Positions 32,072 through 40,716 of a stretch of DNA of 64,000 bases are shown here, piece by piece. Position 1 is the first letter of the stretch. Every line of letters starts with the position of its first letter. The translations under genes and the position numbers were made by a program. The notes beneath the pieces were generated by a model. That model made no database searches and was not told the origin of the DNA. It saw only the letters and a program-made list of their open reading frames with translations. The stretch comes from Halalkalicoccus jeotgali B3 (GTDB lineage: Archaea; Halobacteriota; Halobacteria; Halobacteriales; Halalkalicoccaceae): NCBI RefSeq assembly GCF_000196895.1, contig NC_014297.1, forward strand, positions 1,432,119 to 1,496,118, in the 5' to 3' direction.

Positions 32072-33355
32072 TCAGTCGTCGGGGACGAGCGCCGTCAACA
32101 CGATCCCCGCCGCCGAGAGGACCGCGAGCCCGAGAAAGGCGCCGTCGAAGTAGTTCAGATCCGCGACCGCACCGACGACGAGCGGCCCCGTCGCCCCGAG
32201 TGCGATGTGACCGGTCCTGAGCAGGCCGAGCCCGCTGCCTTTCATGTCCTCTGGCAGCGCGTTGACGAGGAACGTCTGGGTCAGCGGCGTTACTCCCAAG
32301 AGAGCGCTCGCAACGACCGTGACGACGACGAGGCCTACAAAGCCCTCGACGAAGGGGAGGGTGCCGAGTGCGAGCGTCGTGATGGCGATGACGACGTACA
32401 GCGTCGGGCGGGTGCCGAAACGGTCGCCGCTCGCGCCTGCAATTGGCTGGACCGCGACGCCGCTCGCGAAAAACAGGCCGAACAGCCCGGCGGCGAGGCC
32501 CGGCGAGAGGCCCTTCATCTCGACGAGGTACGTGGGATAAAAGCCCGTAAAACCCTGATAGACGAAAAAGAGGAAGACGTGGACGCCGGTGACGATCAGG
32601 ATCGAGCGTTCCGCGATCCCGCTTGCGACGTACTTCAACGTCCCGACCGAGAGGCTATCGACCGCGCTGCCCTCCGAGAGTTTCCCCGGAACGACCCGAT
32701 AGAGGACGATCGCCATCAGGAAAAAGAGCGGCACTGTCACGCCGAAGCCGAGTCGCCACGAGGCGACCGCGGCGAGCACGCCGGCGACGACGGGTAGGAT
32801 GGCGTTGCCCGCCTCCCCGACCGCGAGCGTCAGGCCGATGGCGGTGCCGTCGCGCTCGTCGTAGATCGTAGAGAGGATCGTAAAGCGGGCGGGGCCAAAC
32901 AGCGCCGTCGAGAAGCCAAAGAGCGCGGTCGCGAGAAAGAGGACGAGGGCCGTGTTCGCGACCGCGACGACCGCGATGGTCGTCCCCGAGACGAGGGTGC
33001 TGACCACCAGCGCGTTGCCCTCACCGAGGCGATCCCCGATGATCCCGCCGGGGAACTGTCCGAGCGCGTAGGCGACCCACAGGACGGTGATCAGCAGGCC
33101 CGCGGTGGTCAGCCCGAGCGAGAAGGCCTCCCGTATATACGGGAGGAGCGCGGGAAAGACGAGGCGGACGCCGAGCGAGAGGAACCAGCCGCCGGCGACG
33201 CCGAGCAGGATCCATCCCCGGCCGTCGCTCCAGAGATCACGCACAAGGGTTCGGAGGGCTGGGGTGCCGACTGACTGCACGGTCAGTCTCACGCCAAGCG
33301 GTAGCATTCGCCTGTCGATCCCGGCAGGATCGTCGGGGTTCGTTCCGCCGTCCAT
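32072..33355 (-). CDS. MFS transporter
   Basis: 427 residues with 12 predicted membrane segments. The MFS loop motif lies between helices 2 and 3 (GIIGDRLGEGNAL, G-x3-D-R-x-G), with a second copy after helix 8 (GASGDRFGTRPTL). Transport specificity cannot be told; 'PARFTILSTIYDERDGTAIGLTLAVGEAGN' resembles the nitrate/sugar-phosphate-type antiporter branch. The N-terminus is long and polar, so a start inside (MLPLGVRL) is possible. It is divergent from the cysteine synthase gene, 35 bases away. Confidence 0.87.
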   Translation of the reverse strand: MDGGTNPDDPAGIDRRMLPLGVRLTVQSVGTPALRTLVRDLWSDGRGWILLGVAGGWFLSLGVRLVFPALLPYIREAFSLGLTTAGLLITVLWVAYALGQFPGGIIGDRLGEGNALVVSTLVSGTTIAVVAVANTALVLFLATALFGFSTALFGPARFTILSTIYDERDGTAIGLTLAVGEAGNAILPVVAGVLAAVASWRLGFGVTVPLFFLMAIVLYRVVPGKLSEGSAVDSLSVGTLKYVASGIAERSILIVTGVHVFLFFVYQGFTGFYPTYLVEMKGLSPGLAAGLFGLFFASGVAVQPIAGASGDRFGTRPTLYVVIAITTLALGTLPFVEGFVGLVVVTVVASALLGVTPLTQTFLVNALPEDMKGSGLGLLRTGHIALGATGPLVVGAVADLNYFDGAFLGLAVLSAAGIVLTALVPDD

Positions 33356-33361
33356 CAGGGG

Positions 33362-33367
33362 TTTATA
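33362..33367 (+). promoter_or_regulatory. TATA box of the cysteine synthase gene
   Basis: TTTATA is 24-29 bases before the ATG at 33391, and almost all of the 35-base gap to the MFS gene is occupied by this promoter. Confidence 0.5.
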
Positions 33368-33390
33368 CCTGTGTTCCCTACTCGTCGGGT

Positions 33391-34359
33391 ATGCACGGGA
33401 GCATTCTGGACGCGATCGGGACGCCGCTGGTCCAGGTCGACTCCCCGGAGGGCGCCACCGTGGCGGCGAAACTGGAGTCGTTCAATCCGGGGGGGTCGGC
33501 GAAGGACCGACCCGCGATCGCGATGATCGAGGCCGCCGAACGCGAGGGGGTCCTCGAACCCGGCGACTCGATCGTCGAGCCCACGAGCGGGAACACGGGG
33601 ATCGGTATCGCGGTCGCCTCCGCCGCGAAGGGCTACGACCTGACGATCGTCCTGCCCGATACGATGTCCGAGGAGCGCCGGCGTCTCCTTCGGGCCTACG
33701 GCGCCGACATCGAACTCGTTCCCGGCGAGATGACCGACGCCCGGGAGCGCGCCGACGAGATCGTCGAAGAGACCGGCGCCGTCCAGTTGGGCCAGTTCGT
33801 GAACCCCGCGAACGCCGAGGCCCACTACCGGACGACCGCCCCCGAGATCATCGAGGCCGTCGGGGATCGAGAGGTCGACGCGCTGGTCGCGGGCGTCGGT
33901 ACTGGTGGCACTATCACTGGCACGGGCCGGCGGCTCAAAGAGGCGTACCCCGAGATGGAGGTGATCGCGGTCGAACCCGTCGAGAACGCGGTACTCTCGA
34001 CGGGTGAACCCGGCAAGGACGAGTTCCAGGGGATGGGACCGGGGTTCGTCAGTGAACTGCTCGACGTCGAGTTGCTCGACTCGATCGAGACGGTCGCGCT
34101 CGCGGACGCCGAACGCGAGTGTCGCCGTCTGGCCCGTCGGGAGGGGATCCTCGTCGGCCAGTCCAGCGGCGCGGCTTCCATCGCCGCGCGCCGAGTGGCC
34201 GAGCGTCTCGCGCGGCCCGACCTGAACTGCCCCGAGGTGCCCGACGTCACCGCCTTTAGCGACGGCGGGGCCGAGGCCGGCTACGACGACTGCCCGCTCG
34301 TGGTGACGATCTTCCCCGACAGCGGCGAGCGCTACCTCTCTACTGGGCTGTTCGACTAG
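33391..34359 (+). CDS. cysK: Cysteine synthase (O-acetylserine sulfhydrylase family)
   Basis: 322 residues. The PLP-binding Lys38 sits in GGSAKDRPA, the substrate loop is PTSGNTGIG, the phosphate-binding loop is GVGTGGTITG, and GQSSGAA lies near the C-terminus. It makes cysteine from O-acetyl- or O-phosphoserine and sulfide; the choice of donor cannot be fixed here, and cystathionine beta-synthase-like activity is possible. Its stop overlaps that of the convergent DUF5804 gene by CTAG. Confidence 0.9.
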   Translation: MHGSILDAIGTPLVQVDSPEGATVAAKLESFNPGGSAKDRPAIAMIEAAEREGVLEPGDSIVEPTSGNTGIGIAVASAAKGYDLTIVLPDTMSEERRRLLRAYGADIELVPGEMTDARERADEIVEETGAVQLGQFVNPANAEAHYRTTAPEIIEAVGDREVDALVAGVGTGGTITGTGRRLKEAYPEMEVIAVEPVENAVLSTGEPGKDEFQGMGPGFVSELLDVELLDSIETVALADAERECRRLARREGILVGQSSGAASIAARRVAERLARPDLNCPEVPDVTAFSDGGAEAGYDDCPLVVTIFPDSGERYLSTGLFD

Positions 34360-34808
34360 GCGCCGAACTCCTCGGCGGCGACCCGCACGACGACTGTCCC
34401 CTCGACGTCGCGCAGGTCGTATTCGGGAACCGACCCGTCCCGTCTGGTGACGTACATTGGCTCGACCAGTTGGCCCTCCGAAACGCCGTAGATCGCGAGC
34501 GACTCGTCCGTCTCCGCTGCGCGGATCTCGTTGTCGCGAACCCGCTCGGCGAGCGTCCGCGAGAGCCACTCTTCGGTGCTGATCGAGGGGTCCTTGACGA
34601 ACGCCGCCTCGGCGAACCGGACCAGATACCAGTTCAGATCGTTCAGCAGCGAGACCGCCCCACCGAGACTGACCGTCTCGACGGTGATGGAGTTCGCCCA
34701 CGGCTCCGAGAGGTCGTAGGTCGCGAGTGCCCCGCGAGCGGTTTCGCGGCTCAGCAGCTCGAAGCGCAGATCCACGTCCTCCTTCCCGACGATACAGACG
34801 GTCGTCAC
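34356..34808 (-). CDS. DUF5804 family protein
   Basis: 150 residues starting at GTG. Characteristic features are 'FELLSRETARGALATYDLSEPWANSITVETVSLGGAVSLLNDLNWYLVRF', which I recall from haloarchaeal DUF5804 proteins; this assignment is from memory. No catalytic motif is visible. It is the last of a minus-strand run after CYTH, MAT and ThiI (gap 49 bases from ThiI), so a link with tRNA thiolation or SAM is only positional. Confidence 0.65.
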   Translation of the reverse strand: MTTVCIVGKEDVDLRFELLSRETARGALATYDLSEPWANSITVETVSLGGAVSLLNDLNWYLVRFAEAAFVKDPSISTEEWLSRTLAERVRDNEIRAAETDESLAIYGVSEGQLVEPMYVTRRDGSVPEYDLRDVEGTVVVRVAAEEFGA

Positions 34809-34857
34809 GGCCGGAGAATGTCGGGTCCGCGAAAAAGCGGTTTTGGTTGTCGCCTCA

Positions 34858-36024
34858 CTAGAGGCCGACCCGATCGATCCCCGCGAACGACTCCTCGACG
34901 AGCGCGTCGAGGTCGGGTTCGGCGGCCTCGACGGCCTCCAACGAGGCGTTCGTCTCGGGATACTCGGGCGCGATCCGGTTACAGCCCGCCTCGACGGTCG
35001 AGTCCTCGTAGGTCCCGATCTCCCGGGCGCGCGCGATGATCTCCTGTTTGTCCCGGGTCAGCAGCGGGCGGTGGACCGGTAGTTCCGCGACCGCGTCGGT
35101 CACCGCGAGGTTCGCGCTCGTCTGGCTGGATTTCTGGCCGATCGCCTCGCCGGTGACGATCCCGACCGCGCCCGTCTCACGGGCGAGTCGTTCCCCCACC
35201 CGAAGCATGAACCGGCGCAGCGAGAGCATCCGGGTCGGGCCGATCCCCTCGACGAACCGGGCGGCCGCCGCGCCCGCGGGCGCGATCCGCAGGTCGCGCG
35301 TGTGGTTGGGTGCGTAGCCGGCGAGGGTGCGGGCGGACTCGACGGCGCGGGCGACGTGATCCACGCCGCCGTAGGCCTCGAAGTCGAAGTACAGCGGGAT
35401 CACGGGCGCGCCGCGTTTCATGAGTTCCCACGCCGCGACCGGCGAGTCGATCCCGCCCGAGAGCAGCGCCACCAGCGGACGCTGGCTCCCCAACGGAAGG
35501 CCGCCGGGCCCTGTGCGCTTCTCGACGAAGACGAACGCTTCATCGGAGCGACACTCGACGTAGAACGTCCGCGAGGGGTCGTCGAGGTCCACCGCGGGGT
35601 CGGAAAGGGCGTCCCAGATGGCCTGCCCGCCCTCGCGCTCGATGTCCTCGCTCGTAAACGGGTGGGCCTCGCGCTCGCCGGCACGGCGGGCCGAGACGGC
35701 GAAGGGCCCCTCGACCCCGAGCGCACCGGCGGTCTCCGACAGCGCTCTACAGATGGCGGCCATCGTCGGTTCGACCGAGACCGCCGGACTCGCGGAGACG
35801 ATCCCGAACGTATCGCAGGCGACGGCCGCCGCGGCGTCGACCTCGGCGGTCCGGATCCGCGGTCGGGACCACCGCCAGTCGATCTCGCTCGGAACGGCCC
35901 GCGAATCGAGCATCGCCCGCAGGTTCGTCTCCAGGGAGTCCTCCATATCCCGCTGGACCTTCGTGCTCTTGACGCCGATGTCGCCGTAGCGCACGAGGAC
36001 GGTGTCGGCTCCGGGCGGGATCAT
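34858..36024 (-). CDS. thiI: tRNA uracil 4-sulfurtransferase
   Basis: 388 residues. The N-terminal ferredoxin-like and THUMP domain (about 60-170) is followed by the PP-loop ATP pyrophosphatase motif SGGIDSPVA and 'GIVTGEAIGQKSSQTSANL', typical of ThiI. It adenylates U8 of tRNA and replaces its oxygen with sulfur to give s4U; bacterial forms also supply sulfur to thiamine. There is no rhodanese extension, as in other archaea. It lies between MAT and DUF5804 genes on one strand. Confidence 0.93.
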   Translation of the reverse strand: MIPPGADTVLVRYGDIGVKSTKVQRDMEDSLETNLRAMLDSRAVPSEIDWRWSRPRIRTAEVDAAAAVACDTFGIVSASPAVSVEPTMAAICRALSETAGALGVEGPFAVSARRAGEREAHPFTSEDIEREGGQAIWDALSDPAVDLDDPSRTFYVECRSDEAFVFVEKRTGPGGLPLGSQRPLVALLSGGIDSPVAAWELMKRGAPVIPLYFDFEAYGGVDHVARAVESARTLAGYAPNHTRDLRIAPAGAAAARFVEGIGPTRMLSLRRFMLRVGERLARETGAVGIVTGEAIGQKSSQTSANLAVTDAVAELPVHRPLLTRDKQEIIARAREIGTYEDSTVEAGCNRIAPEYPETNASLEAVEAAEPDLDALVEESFAGIDRVGL

Positions 36025-36061
36025 AATCGGGCTATACCGTGGGGGAATAAACGAGCTTCAT

Positions 36062-37267
36062 CTAGAACGTCGAGAGCTCGCCGTCGATCGTGCGGCGGGT
36101 GATCTCGGCGACGTCCGCGAGTTCGCGGTCGACGATCTCGATCACGTCGGCCTCGATATCGCTCAGTTCGACCCCTGCCTCGGCGACGACGTGGGCGTCG
36201 GCGACGTGCGGTTCGTCGATCGGCCGGCCGATCTGGGACAGGAGGCGGACCCGGAGGTCGCGAATCCCATCCACTTCCTCGACGACCGCGTGGGCGATCT
36301 CCGTCGAGAGTAGGTTGTAGATCTTCCCGATGTGGTTGACCGGGTTCTTCCCGCTGGTTGCTTCCATCGACATCGAGCGGTTCGGCGTGATCAGGCCGTT
36401 CGCGCGGTTCCCCCGACCCACGGACCCGTCGTCGCCCTGCTCGGCGCTCGTCCCTGTCGTCGTGAGGTAGATCGAACCCTGCTCGTAGTCGTCGGCGGTG
36501 TTGACGTGGACTGAAACGTCCCTGTCGGTGTATTCGCCGGCCAGCTCCGCGACGTGTTTCCTGACGCCGACGACGGCCTCGTCGTACTCGTCGAGGTCGG
36601 CGACGTACTCGTCGATCATCGCGGCGGCGACGGTGATGTCGATGTGCTCGCCCTCACGCTTGCCCATGATCTTCACGTCGGGGCCGACCTCGGGGTTCGC
36701 GTCGCTGTACTCGCCGTTGAGGCTGTATTCGGCCTCCAGAACGATGCGCTCGGTCTCGGTCAGGGGGGCGTGGCCCACTCCGAAGGAGGTGTCGTTAGCC
36801 ATCGGGACGGTCGCGCCCTCCTCGCCGAACACTTCTTGGAGGTCGCCACTCCCCTCGCCGAGTTTCACGTCGACGATCACGTCGGTGCCGAACTCCAGTT
36901 CGGGGAGGTGCTCGTCGAGGTACTCGCGGGCGGCCTCCAGTGCGATCTTGCCCGTCGGGATCCGCGTCCCCTCGTACTCTTTCGTGGCGCGGCCGACGAT
37001 CAGTAGGTAAATCGGGTCGATCATCTCGCCGCCGCCGAACGCGGGGGCGGCGTTGCCCGCGACCAACTGGGTCTCGTCGGTGTTGTAGTGTAGCACCTTG
37101 CCGACCCGATCGAGGTAGGCCTGCGAGAGCGCACGCGAGACGCTTTCGGCGACGCCGTCGCAGATCGAGTCGGGGTGGCCGATCCCCTTTCGCTCGACGA
37201 TCTCGACTTCCTGGTCCTCGACGGCCCGGCGGTCGATCGGCTCGACTCGGATGTTCCGCTCGGTCAT
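36062..37267 (-). CDS. mat: Methionine adenosyltransferase, archaeal type
   Basis: 401 residues, the size of archaeal MAT. Family blocks are [15 protein letters not shown], '[25 protein letters not shown]' and [14 protein letters not shown]-like '[14 protein letters not shown]'. It makes S-adenosylmethionine from methionine and ATP. It is distinct in sequence from bacterial MetK. A TATA-like GGTATAGCA lies on the minus strand about 23-31 bases before the ATG at 37267. Neighbours ThiI and CYTH are on the same strand with short gaps. Confidence 0.96.
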   Translation of the reverse strand: MTERNIRVEPIDRRAVEDQEVEIVERKGIGHPDSICDGVAESVSRALSQAYLDRVGKVLHYNTDETQLVAGNAAPAFGGGEMIDPIYLLIVGRATKEYEGTRIPTGKIALEAAREYLDEHLPELEFGTDVIVDVKLGEGSGDLQEVFGEEGATVPMANDTSFGVGHAPLTETERIVLEAEYSLNGEYSDANPEVGPDVKIMGKREGEHIDITVAAAMIDEYVADLDEYDEAVVGVRKHVAELAGEYTDRDVSVHVNTADDYEQGSIYLTTTGTSAEQGDDGSVGRGNRANGLITPNRSMSMEATSGKNPVNHIGKIYNLLSTEIAHAVVEEVDGIRDLRVRLLSQIGRPIDEPHVADAHVVAEAGVELSDIEADVIEIVDRELADVAEITRRTIDGELSTF

Positions 37268-37329
37268 TGACGAGCCTACACGTCCGGGTATGCTATACCT
37301 TGCGATAACTACTCGGCTCGGAAATATGC

Positions 37330-37872
37330 TTACTGCGCATCATCGAGCAGCAGCTCGAGATACGAGGTCTGAATCTCCGCCGCGGGATCGAGTCCGAGCG
37401 ACTCGACCGTCCGGGCGACGCCATCGCGTGCGCTGTCGATCTCGGCCTCGGGGACCTCGGTTTCGACCTCGACGAACTCGCCCAGGCCGGCGATCGAATC
37501 GAGCGTGACGACGTACTCCCCGAGCGAGAAGTGCTCGCGGTCCTTCTCGACGGTCTCGACGGGGACGAACCCCAACGAATCGAGGATCGATCCCACGATT
37601 TCGCCGTCCTCGACACCCGTCTCGTGTTCCTCACGTGTCTTCGAGTTCTCGCCGACCAACGGCCCCTTGTACGTGAGCACCGCTCGTTCGGTATCCTTCC
37701 GTGTCTCGCGGCGGATACGAAGCGCTTCGTCGGTTTCGGCGAAACTCCGCGTCGGCGCGTCGTAGTACGTGTCCCGCTGTGTGACCGCATCGCGGGCGGT
37801 CGCACCCCGATCGTTCAAGGCGGCCCGCACCCGTTCGTGATCGGCCCGGACCTTCATCTCGACTTCGTACAC
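37330..37872 (-). CDS. CYTH-domain protein (class IV adenylate cyclase-like)
   Basis: 180 residues starting at GTG. The N-terminal E-x-E-x-K signature (Glu3, Glu5, Lys7; YEVEMKVRA) and the later 'AVLTYKGP' and '[16 protein letters not shown]' belong to the CYTH fold, which binds triphosphate compounds with two metal ions. Bacterial CyaB makes cAMP; other members hydrolyse thiamine or inorganic triphosphate, and the archaeal activity is not fixed. The GTG at 37872 was preferred over an upstream ATG because it places ExExK near residue 3 as in the family. It is first in the MAT-ThiI run. Confidence 0.85.
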   Translation of the reverse strand: MYEVEMKVRADHERVRAALNDRGATARDAVTQRDTYYDAPTRSFAETDEALRIRRETRKDTERAVLTYKGPLVGENSKTREEHETGVEDGEIVGSILDSLGFVPVETVEKDREHFSLGEYVVTLDSIAGLGEFVEVETEVPEAEIDSARDGVARTVESLGLDPAAEIQTSYLELLLDDAQ

Positions 37873-38081
37873 GCCCCCTCCAACGACCGGGGGCTCGAAA
37901 AACGCCCCGCTCCCGATCGGCTCGTCTCGGCCGACTCCATCCGGTCGTCCACTACCCGTGGCGGTCGCATTCCCGGTTAGCATCCCGCTAGAACCGTTCG
38001 ATGGCCCGGCATCGGTCGGGTTCGCGCTGGATGGGAAACCGGCCTGAGAACTGGATCGTTATCGGTTCCCTAGAACTGATT

Positions 38082-38094
38082 TTATCATAGATAA
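38082..38094 (+). promoter_or_regulatory. AT-rich inverted repeat in the lipoprotein promoter
   Basis: TTATC-ATA-GATAA is a perfect 5-bp inverted repeat located 31-43 bases before the ATG at 38125, overlapping the BRE/TATA position. It may be a regulator site. Confidence 0.35.
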
Positions 38095-38124
38095 GTAAGT
38101 ATCATCGAATCTACTATTCAGGCG

Positions 38125-38817
38125 ATGCGCGACATAAACCGTCGACGTATGATTCAGCTGTCCGGTGGCATAGCCCTCGCGAGCATGGCCGGCTGTCTCG
38201 GGAGCGACGACGATCCGAAAGACACCGACGACCCGAAGGACGACTCCGGTAAGAACGACGACTCCTCCGGGAATAACGGGAAGAAAGACGACAAACCGAA
38301 AAGCGGGGACGACGCGCCGAAAGTCGACGTCGAGACCTCTGATGGAAAGACGATCACCGTCGAGGCCAAGGACAAACCGACCATCGTGATGTTCGCCGAC
38401 GTCGAAAGCGAGGAGTGTAAGTCCTACTCCGAGACGCTGGCCGACCTCCACGAGAAGTACGGCGACCGTGCGTACCTGCTCACGGTCAACACCAACATGG
38501 ACGTCTCGAAGACGGAGCTGAAGGAGTTCCACGAGCAGTACGGGGGCGACTGGGACCACGCGATGGGTCGCCCCGAAGTCCTCGAGAAGTACGGTATCGA
38601 GGCTACGGTGACGGTCTGTGTCATCGACGAGAACGGAAAGATCGCCTTCCGCACCGACGGCGAGGTCGACCACGAGACGGTCGAGAAGGCCCTCGACGCG
38701 TACGCTGCCGGCGATCTCGACGAGGAGGACATCGAGAAAGCCCTCGACGCCTACAGGAAGGGAGATGTCGACGAGAAAGACATCGAAGAGGCGATCGAGG
38801 CCTACGCCGACGATTGA
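38125..38817 (+). CDS. Tat lipoprotein with thioredoxin-like domain and C-terminal repeats
   Basis: 230 residues. A twin-arginine signal (NRRRMIQLSGG) leads to a lipobox ending at Cys24 (SMAGCLG). A charged Asp/Lys/Gly linker (26-66) is followed by a thioredoxin-like domain (about 67-180, 'TIVMFADVESEECKSYSETLADLHEKYGDRAYLLTVN'). The usual CxxC is Ser95-Glu-Glu-Cys98, so only the second Cys remains. The tail (187-230) has two exact-length 17-residue repeats and a partial third (EKALDAY...). It is anchored outside the cell membrane. Monothiol redox or a non-redox role is inference. Confidence 0.78.
   Translation: MRDINRRRMIQLSGGIALASMAGCLGSDDDPKDTDDPKDDSGKNDDSSGNNGKKDDKPKSGDDAPKVDVETSDGKTITVEAKDKPTIVMFADVESEECKSYSETLADLHEKYGDRAYLLTVNTNMDVSKTELKEFHEQYGGDWDHAMGRPEVLEKYGIEATVTVCVIDENGKIAFRTDGEVDHETVEKALDAYAAGDLDEEDIEKALDAYRKGDVDEKDIEEAIEAYADD
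38683..38814 (+). repeat. Tandem 51-bp coding repeat in the lipoprotein tail
   Basis: Residues 187-203, 204-220 and 221-230 are three copies (17, 17, 10 residues) of EKALDAYxxGDxDExDI. The DNA copies are similar but diverged, so the array is not a recent slip. Confidence 0.7.
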
Positions 38818-38892
38818 AGCCCCGCTGATCGCCCGTGTCCGCGACGGACACGAAACGTTGTTCTTAAGGCACGAACGCCTGTCGTCTGTGGT

Positions 38893-39888
38893 ATGAGTGA
38901 TGAAGAAGAGCCAGACGTAGCCGACGAATCCGAGACCGACGCTGACGCCGACGTGGAGGCCGAGTCGGAAACCGACGAGGAACAGGTCGAGGGGCTCTCC
39001 GACGGCGACTTCGTTCGCCTCGCCTACACGGCACGCACCGTCGAGGGCGACCAGCTCGTCGACACCACGGATCGGGAGCTCGCCGAGGAGGAGGGCGTCG
39101 ACGTCGAGGAACGAAACATCGAACCGCGCGTGATCACGCTCGGCGCGGGCCACCTCTTCGAGACGGTTGAGGCCGACATCGAGGGCAAGGAGGCCGGCGA
39201 CTCGGGAACCGTCGTCGTTCCCGCCGAAGAAGCGTTCGGCGAGTACGACGAGGGTGAGGTCCGCACCATCAGCGCCGAGAAGCTCCCCGAAGACGACCGC
39301 TACCCCGGCGCTCACGTGGACATCGACAACCAGCACGGCCACGTCGAGACCGTCATCGGCGGCCGAGCGCGTGTCGACTTCAACCACCCGCTCGCTGGCG
39401 AGGACGTCGAGTACGAGTACGAGATCGTCGAGGAGGTCGAGGACCGCGTCGACCGCGCGAAGGGGATGCTCTCGATGTTCGTCGACGCCGACCTCGAGAT
39501 GTGGATCGAGACCGACGAGGTCGAAGAGGAGACCGTCGTCGAACCCGACGAGGACGCGGACGAGGACGCAGAGCCCGAGACGGAGGTCGAGACCGTCGAG
39601 AAGGAGACGCTGTACATCGAGGCGACCCCACAGCTGACGATGAACCAGCAGTGGATGTTCCAGAAACAGCAGATCGCCCAGGACCTGATGGATCGACTGG
39701 AGCTCGATCGGGTCATCATCCAGGAGACCATCGAGGGCGGCGGCATGATGGGTGGTCTCGGCGGTATGATGGGCGGCATGGGCGGCGGTGGCGGCGACAT
39801 CGAAGAGGCACTCGAGGACGCCGACGTCGACGCCGACGAGATCGTCGAGGAACTCGAAGGCGACATCGACATCGACGCCGAAGAGTAA
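38893..39888 (+). CDS. FKBP-type prolyl isomerase, SlyD-like, with long acidic extension
   Basis: 331 residues. An acidic N-terminal stretch (1-33) precedes the FKBP domain with SlyD insert-in-flap (about 36-200: 'FVRLAYTARTVEGDQLVDTT', 'VITLGAGHLFETVEADIEGKEAGDSGTVVVPAEEAFGEYDEGEVRTI', 'DFNHPLAGEDVEYEYEI'). The extension (200-280) contains a second conserved haloarchaeal domain (LYIEATPQLTMNQQWMFQKQQIAQDLMDRL). Residues 282-301 are only Gly, Met and one Leu, then come acidic repeats. It catalyses prolyl cis-trans isomerisation and probably works as a chaperone in the cytoplasm. A TTCTTAAG element is 25-32 bases before the start. Confidence 0.88.
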   Translation: MSDEEEPDVADESETDADADVEAESETDEEQVEGLSDGDFVRLAYTARTVEGDQLVDTTDRELAEEEGVDVEERNIEPRVITLGAGHLFETVEADIEGKEAGDSGTVVVPAEEAFGEYDEGEVRTISAEKLPEDDRYPGAHVDIDNQHGHVETVIGGRARVDFNHPLAGEDVEYEYEIVEEVEDRVDRAKGMLSMFVDADLEMWIETDEVEEETVVEPDEDADEDAEPETEVETVEKETLYIEATPQLTMNQQWMFQKQQIAQDLMDRLELDRVIIQETIEGGGMMGGLGGMMGGMGGGGGDIEEALEDADVDADEIVEELEGDIDIDAEE

Positions 39889-39901
39889 CGCTTCCGACCG
39901 G

Positions 39902-40528
39902 CTATGCGATATCGCGGCTCGTATCGACGCGGACACGATCACCGAGTTCGAGCTTGATCGTCTCGGAGAGCGCCCGACCGCCGCGGAACTTCGGTACCGC
40001 GAGCCTGTTTTCGATCGACTCGCCGGCCACCCGCGTCTCCAGCGAGAAGACCACGTCGGCCATGTACTCCGTGCGGTCGCGACCCGACGGCGTCGAACAC
40101 CCCGAGAGACAGTGGAGTACGGCGACGCTTCCGGTGTTTACCATCGCGGTCTGGAGCGCGTTCATGAAGCGACGGTACCGGGCGGGCTCGCACCGTTCGA
40201 GCGGGTCGACCGGATCGACGATCAGCGTTGACTTCCGCGGGAGCGTCTCGACGAGCCGGCCCGCCCCATCTAGGGGTGCCTCGCCCGTCACCTGTTCGAT
40301 GTCGGGTGTGCCGGCGGGGGCGTCGGTTCGCTCGAACGCGTCCCGGACCGCCTCTGCGGATCGCTCGGTCGTCAGGTACAGCGTCTCCCGAGGCACAGTG
40401 AGTTCGTACAACAGGAGTTCGGACTGGCTCGCGGGTGCAGCGACGAGGGCGACGATGCTGCCCGCGGGGATCCCGCCGCTCAGCGTCCGGTCGAGCACGT
40501 CGATCCCCGTCGGTAGCCGTTCGTTCAC
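39902..40528 (-). CDS. RecA/KaiC-like ATPase-fold protein with degenerate P-loop
   Basis: 208 residues starting at GTG. 'LPTGIDVLDRTLSGGIPAGSIVALVAAPASQSELLLYEL' is the start of a RadA/KaiC fold, but the Walker A core that should read GxxxxGK[ST] is VAAPASQSE at about 29-37, with no Lys. The Walker B-like strand is TLIVDPVDPLE, with an Asp. 'VPKFRGG' is as in KaiC-like RAD55 proteins. It probably binds no ATP, or binds it in another way, and may have a regulatory or structural role (inference). The TATA box is well placed upstream. It converges with the FKBP gene. Confidence 0.75.
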   Translation of the reverse strand: MNERLPTGIDVLDRTLSGGIPAGSIVALVAAPASQSELLLYELTVPRETLYLTTERSAEAVRDAFERTDAPAGTPDIEQVTGEAPLDGAGRLVETLPRKSTLIVDPVDPLERCEPARYRRFMNALQTAMVNTGSVAVLHCLSGCSTPSGRDRTEYMADVVFSLETRVAGESIENRLAVPKFRGGRALSETIKLELGDRVRVDTSRDIA

Positions 40529-40535
40529 CGCACTA

Positions 40536-40547
40536 CTTATATGTAGT
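40536..40547 (-). promoter_or_regulatory. TATA box of the degenerate RecA-like gene
   Basis: On the minus strand, CTACATATAAGT ends about 8 bases before the GTG at 40528; the ATATAA core is roughly 10-18 bases upstream. This is short for a leaderless start, so the true start may lie a little further into the gene. Confidence 0.3.
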
Positions 40548-40569
40548 CCAACAGAAATAAACGTTCGCC

Positions 40570-40626
40570 CTAGAACTCGCCGGCGAGGAGTTCCTCGGCC
40601 GAGAGGGTATAACCTAACTTAACCAT
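40570..40626 (-). pseudogene. 18-codon fragment resembling the start of an F420-dependent LLM oxidoreductase
   Basis: The minus strand from ATG 40626 encodes only MVKLGYTLSAEELLAGEF before a stop. The first dozen residues are like the N-terminus of luciferase-like F420 oxidoreductases (…LGYTLSxEE…). It may be a leftover of such a gene, a leader peptide, or chance. It begins immediately after the hairpin at 40628-40646. Confidence 0.2.
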
Positions 40627-40627
40627 G

Positions 40628-40646
40628 GCGGCGGTTCAGCCGCCGC
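40628..40646. repeat. GC hairpin, 7-bp stem
   Basis: GCGGCGG-TTCAG-CCGCCGC is a perfect inverted repeat with a 5-base loop in the divergent gap between the RecA-like gene and pyrB, 71 bases before the pyrB ATG. Loops of this kind (TTCAGCC) are seen at IS200/IS605-type ends, but no tnpA or tnpB is near; regulation of pyrB is another option. Confidence 0.45.
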
Positions 40647-40716
40647 GCAAGAAATCCCACACCGATACTGGCACCGACCGCGGGATTGAAGGCCCCCTGT
40701 CTCCCCTGTCAGCCTG

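Noticed and set aside
38059-39942. Long minus-strand frame opposite the lipoprotein and FKBP genes
   Set aside because: It is antisense to two well-supported plus-strand genes, and its Asp/Val/Leu-rich composition is that of a reverse-frame shadow in GC-rich DNA.
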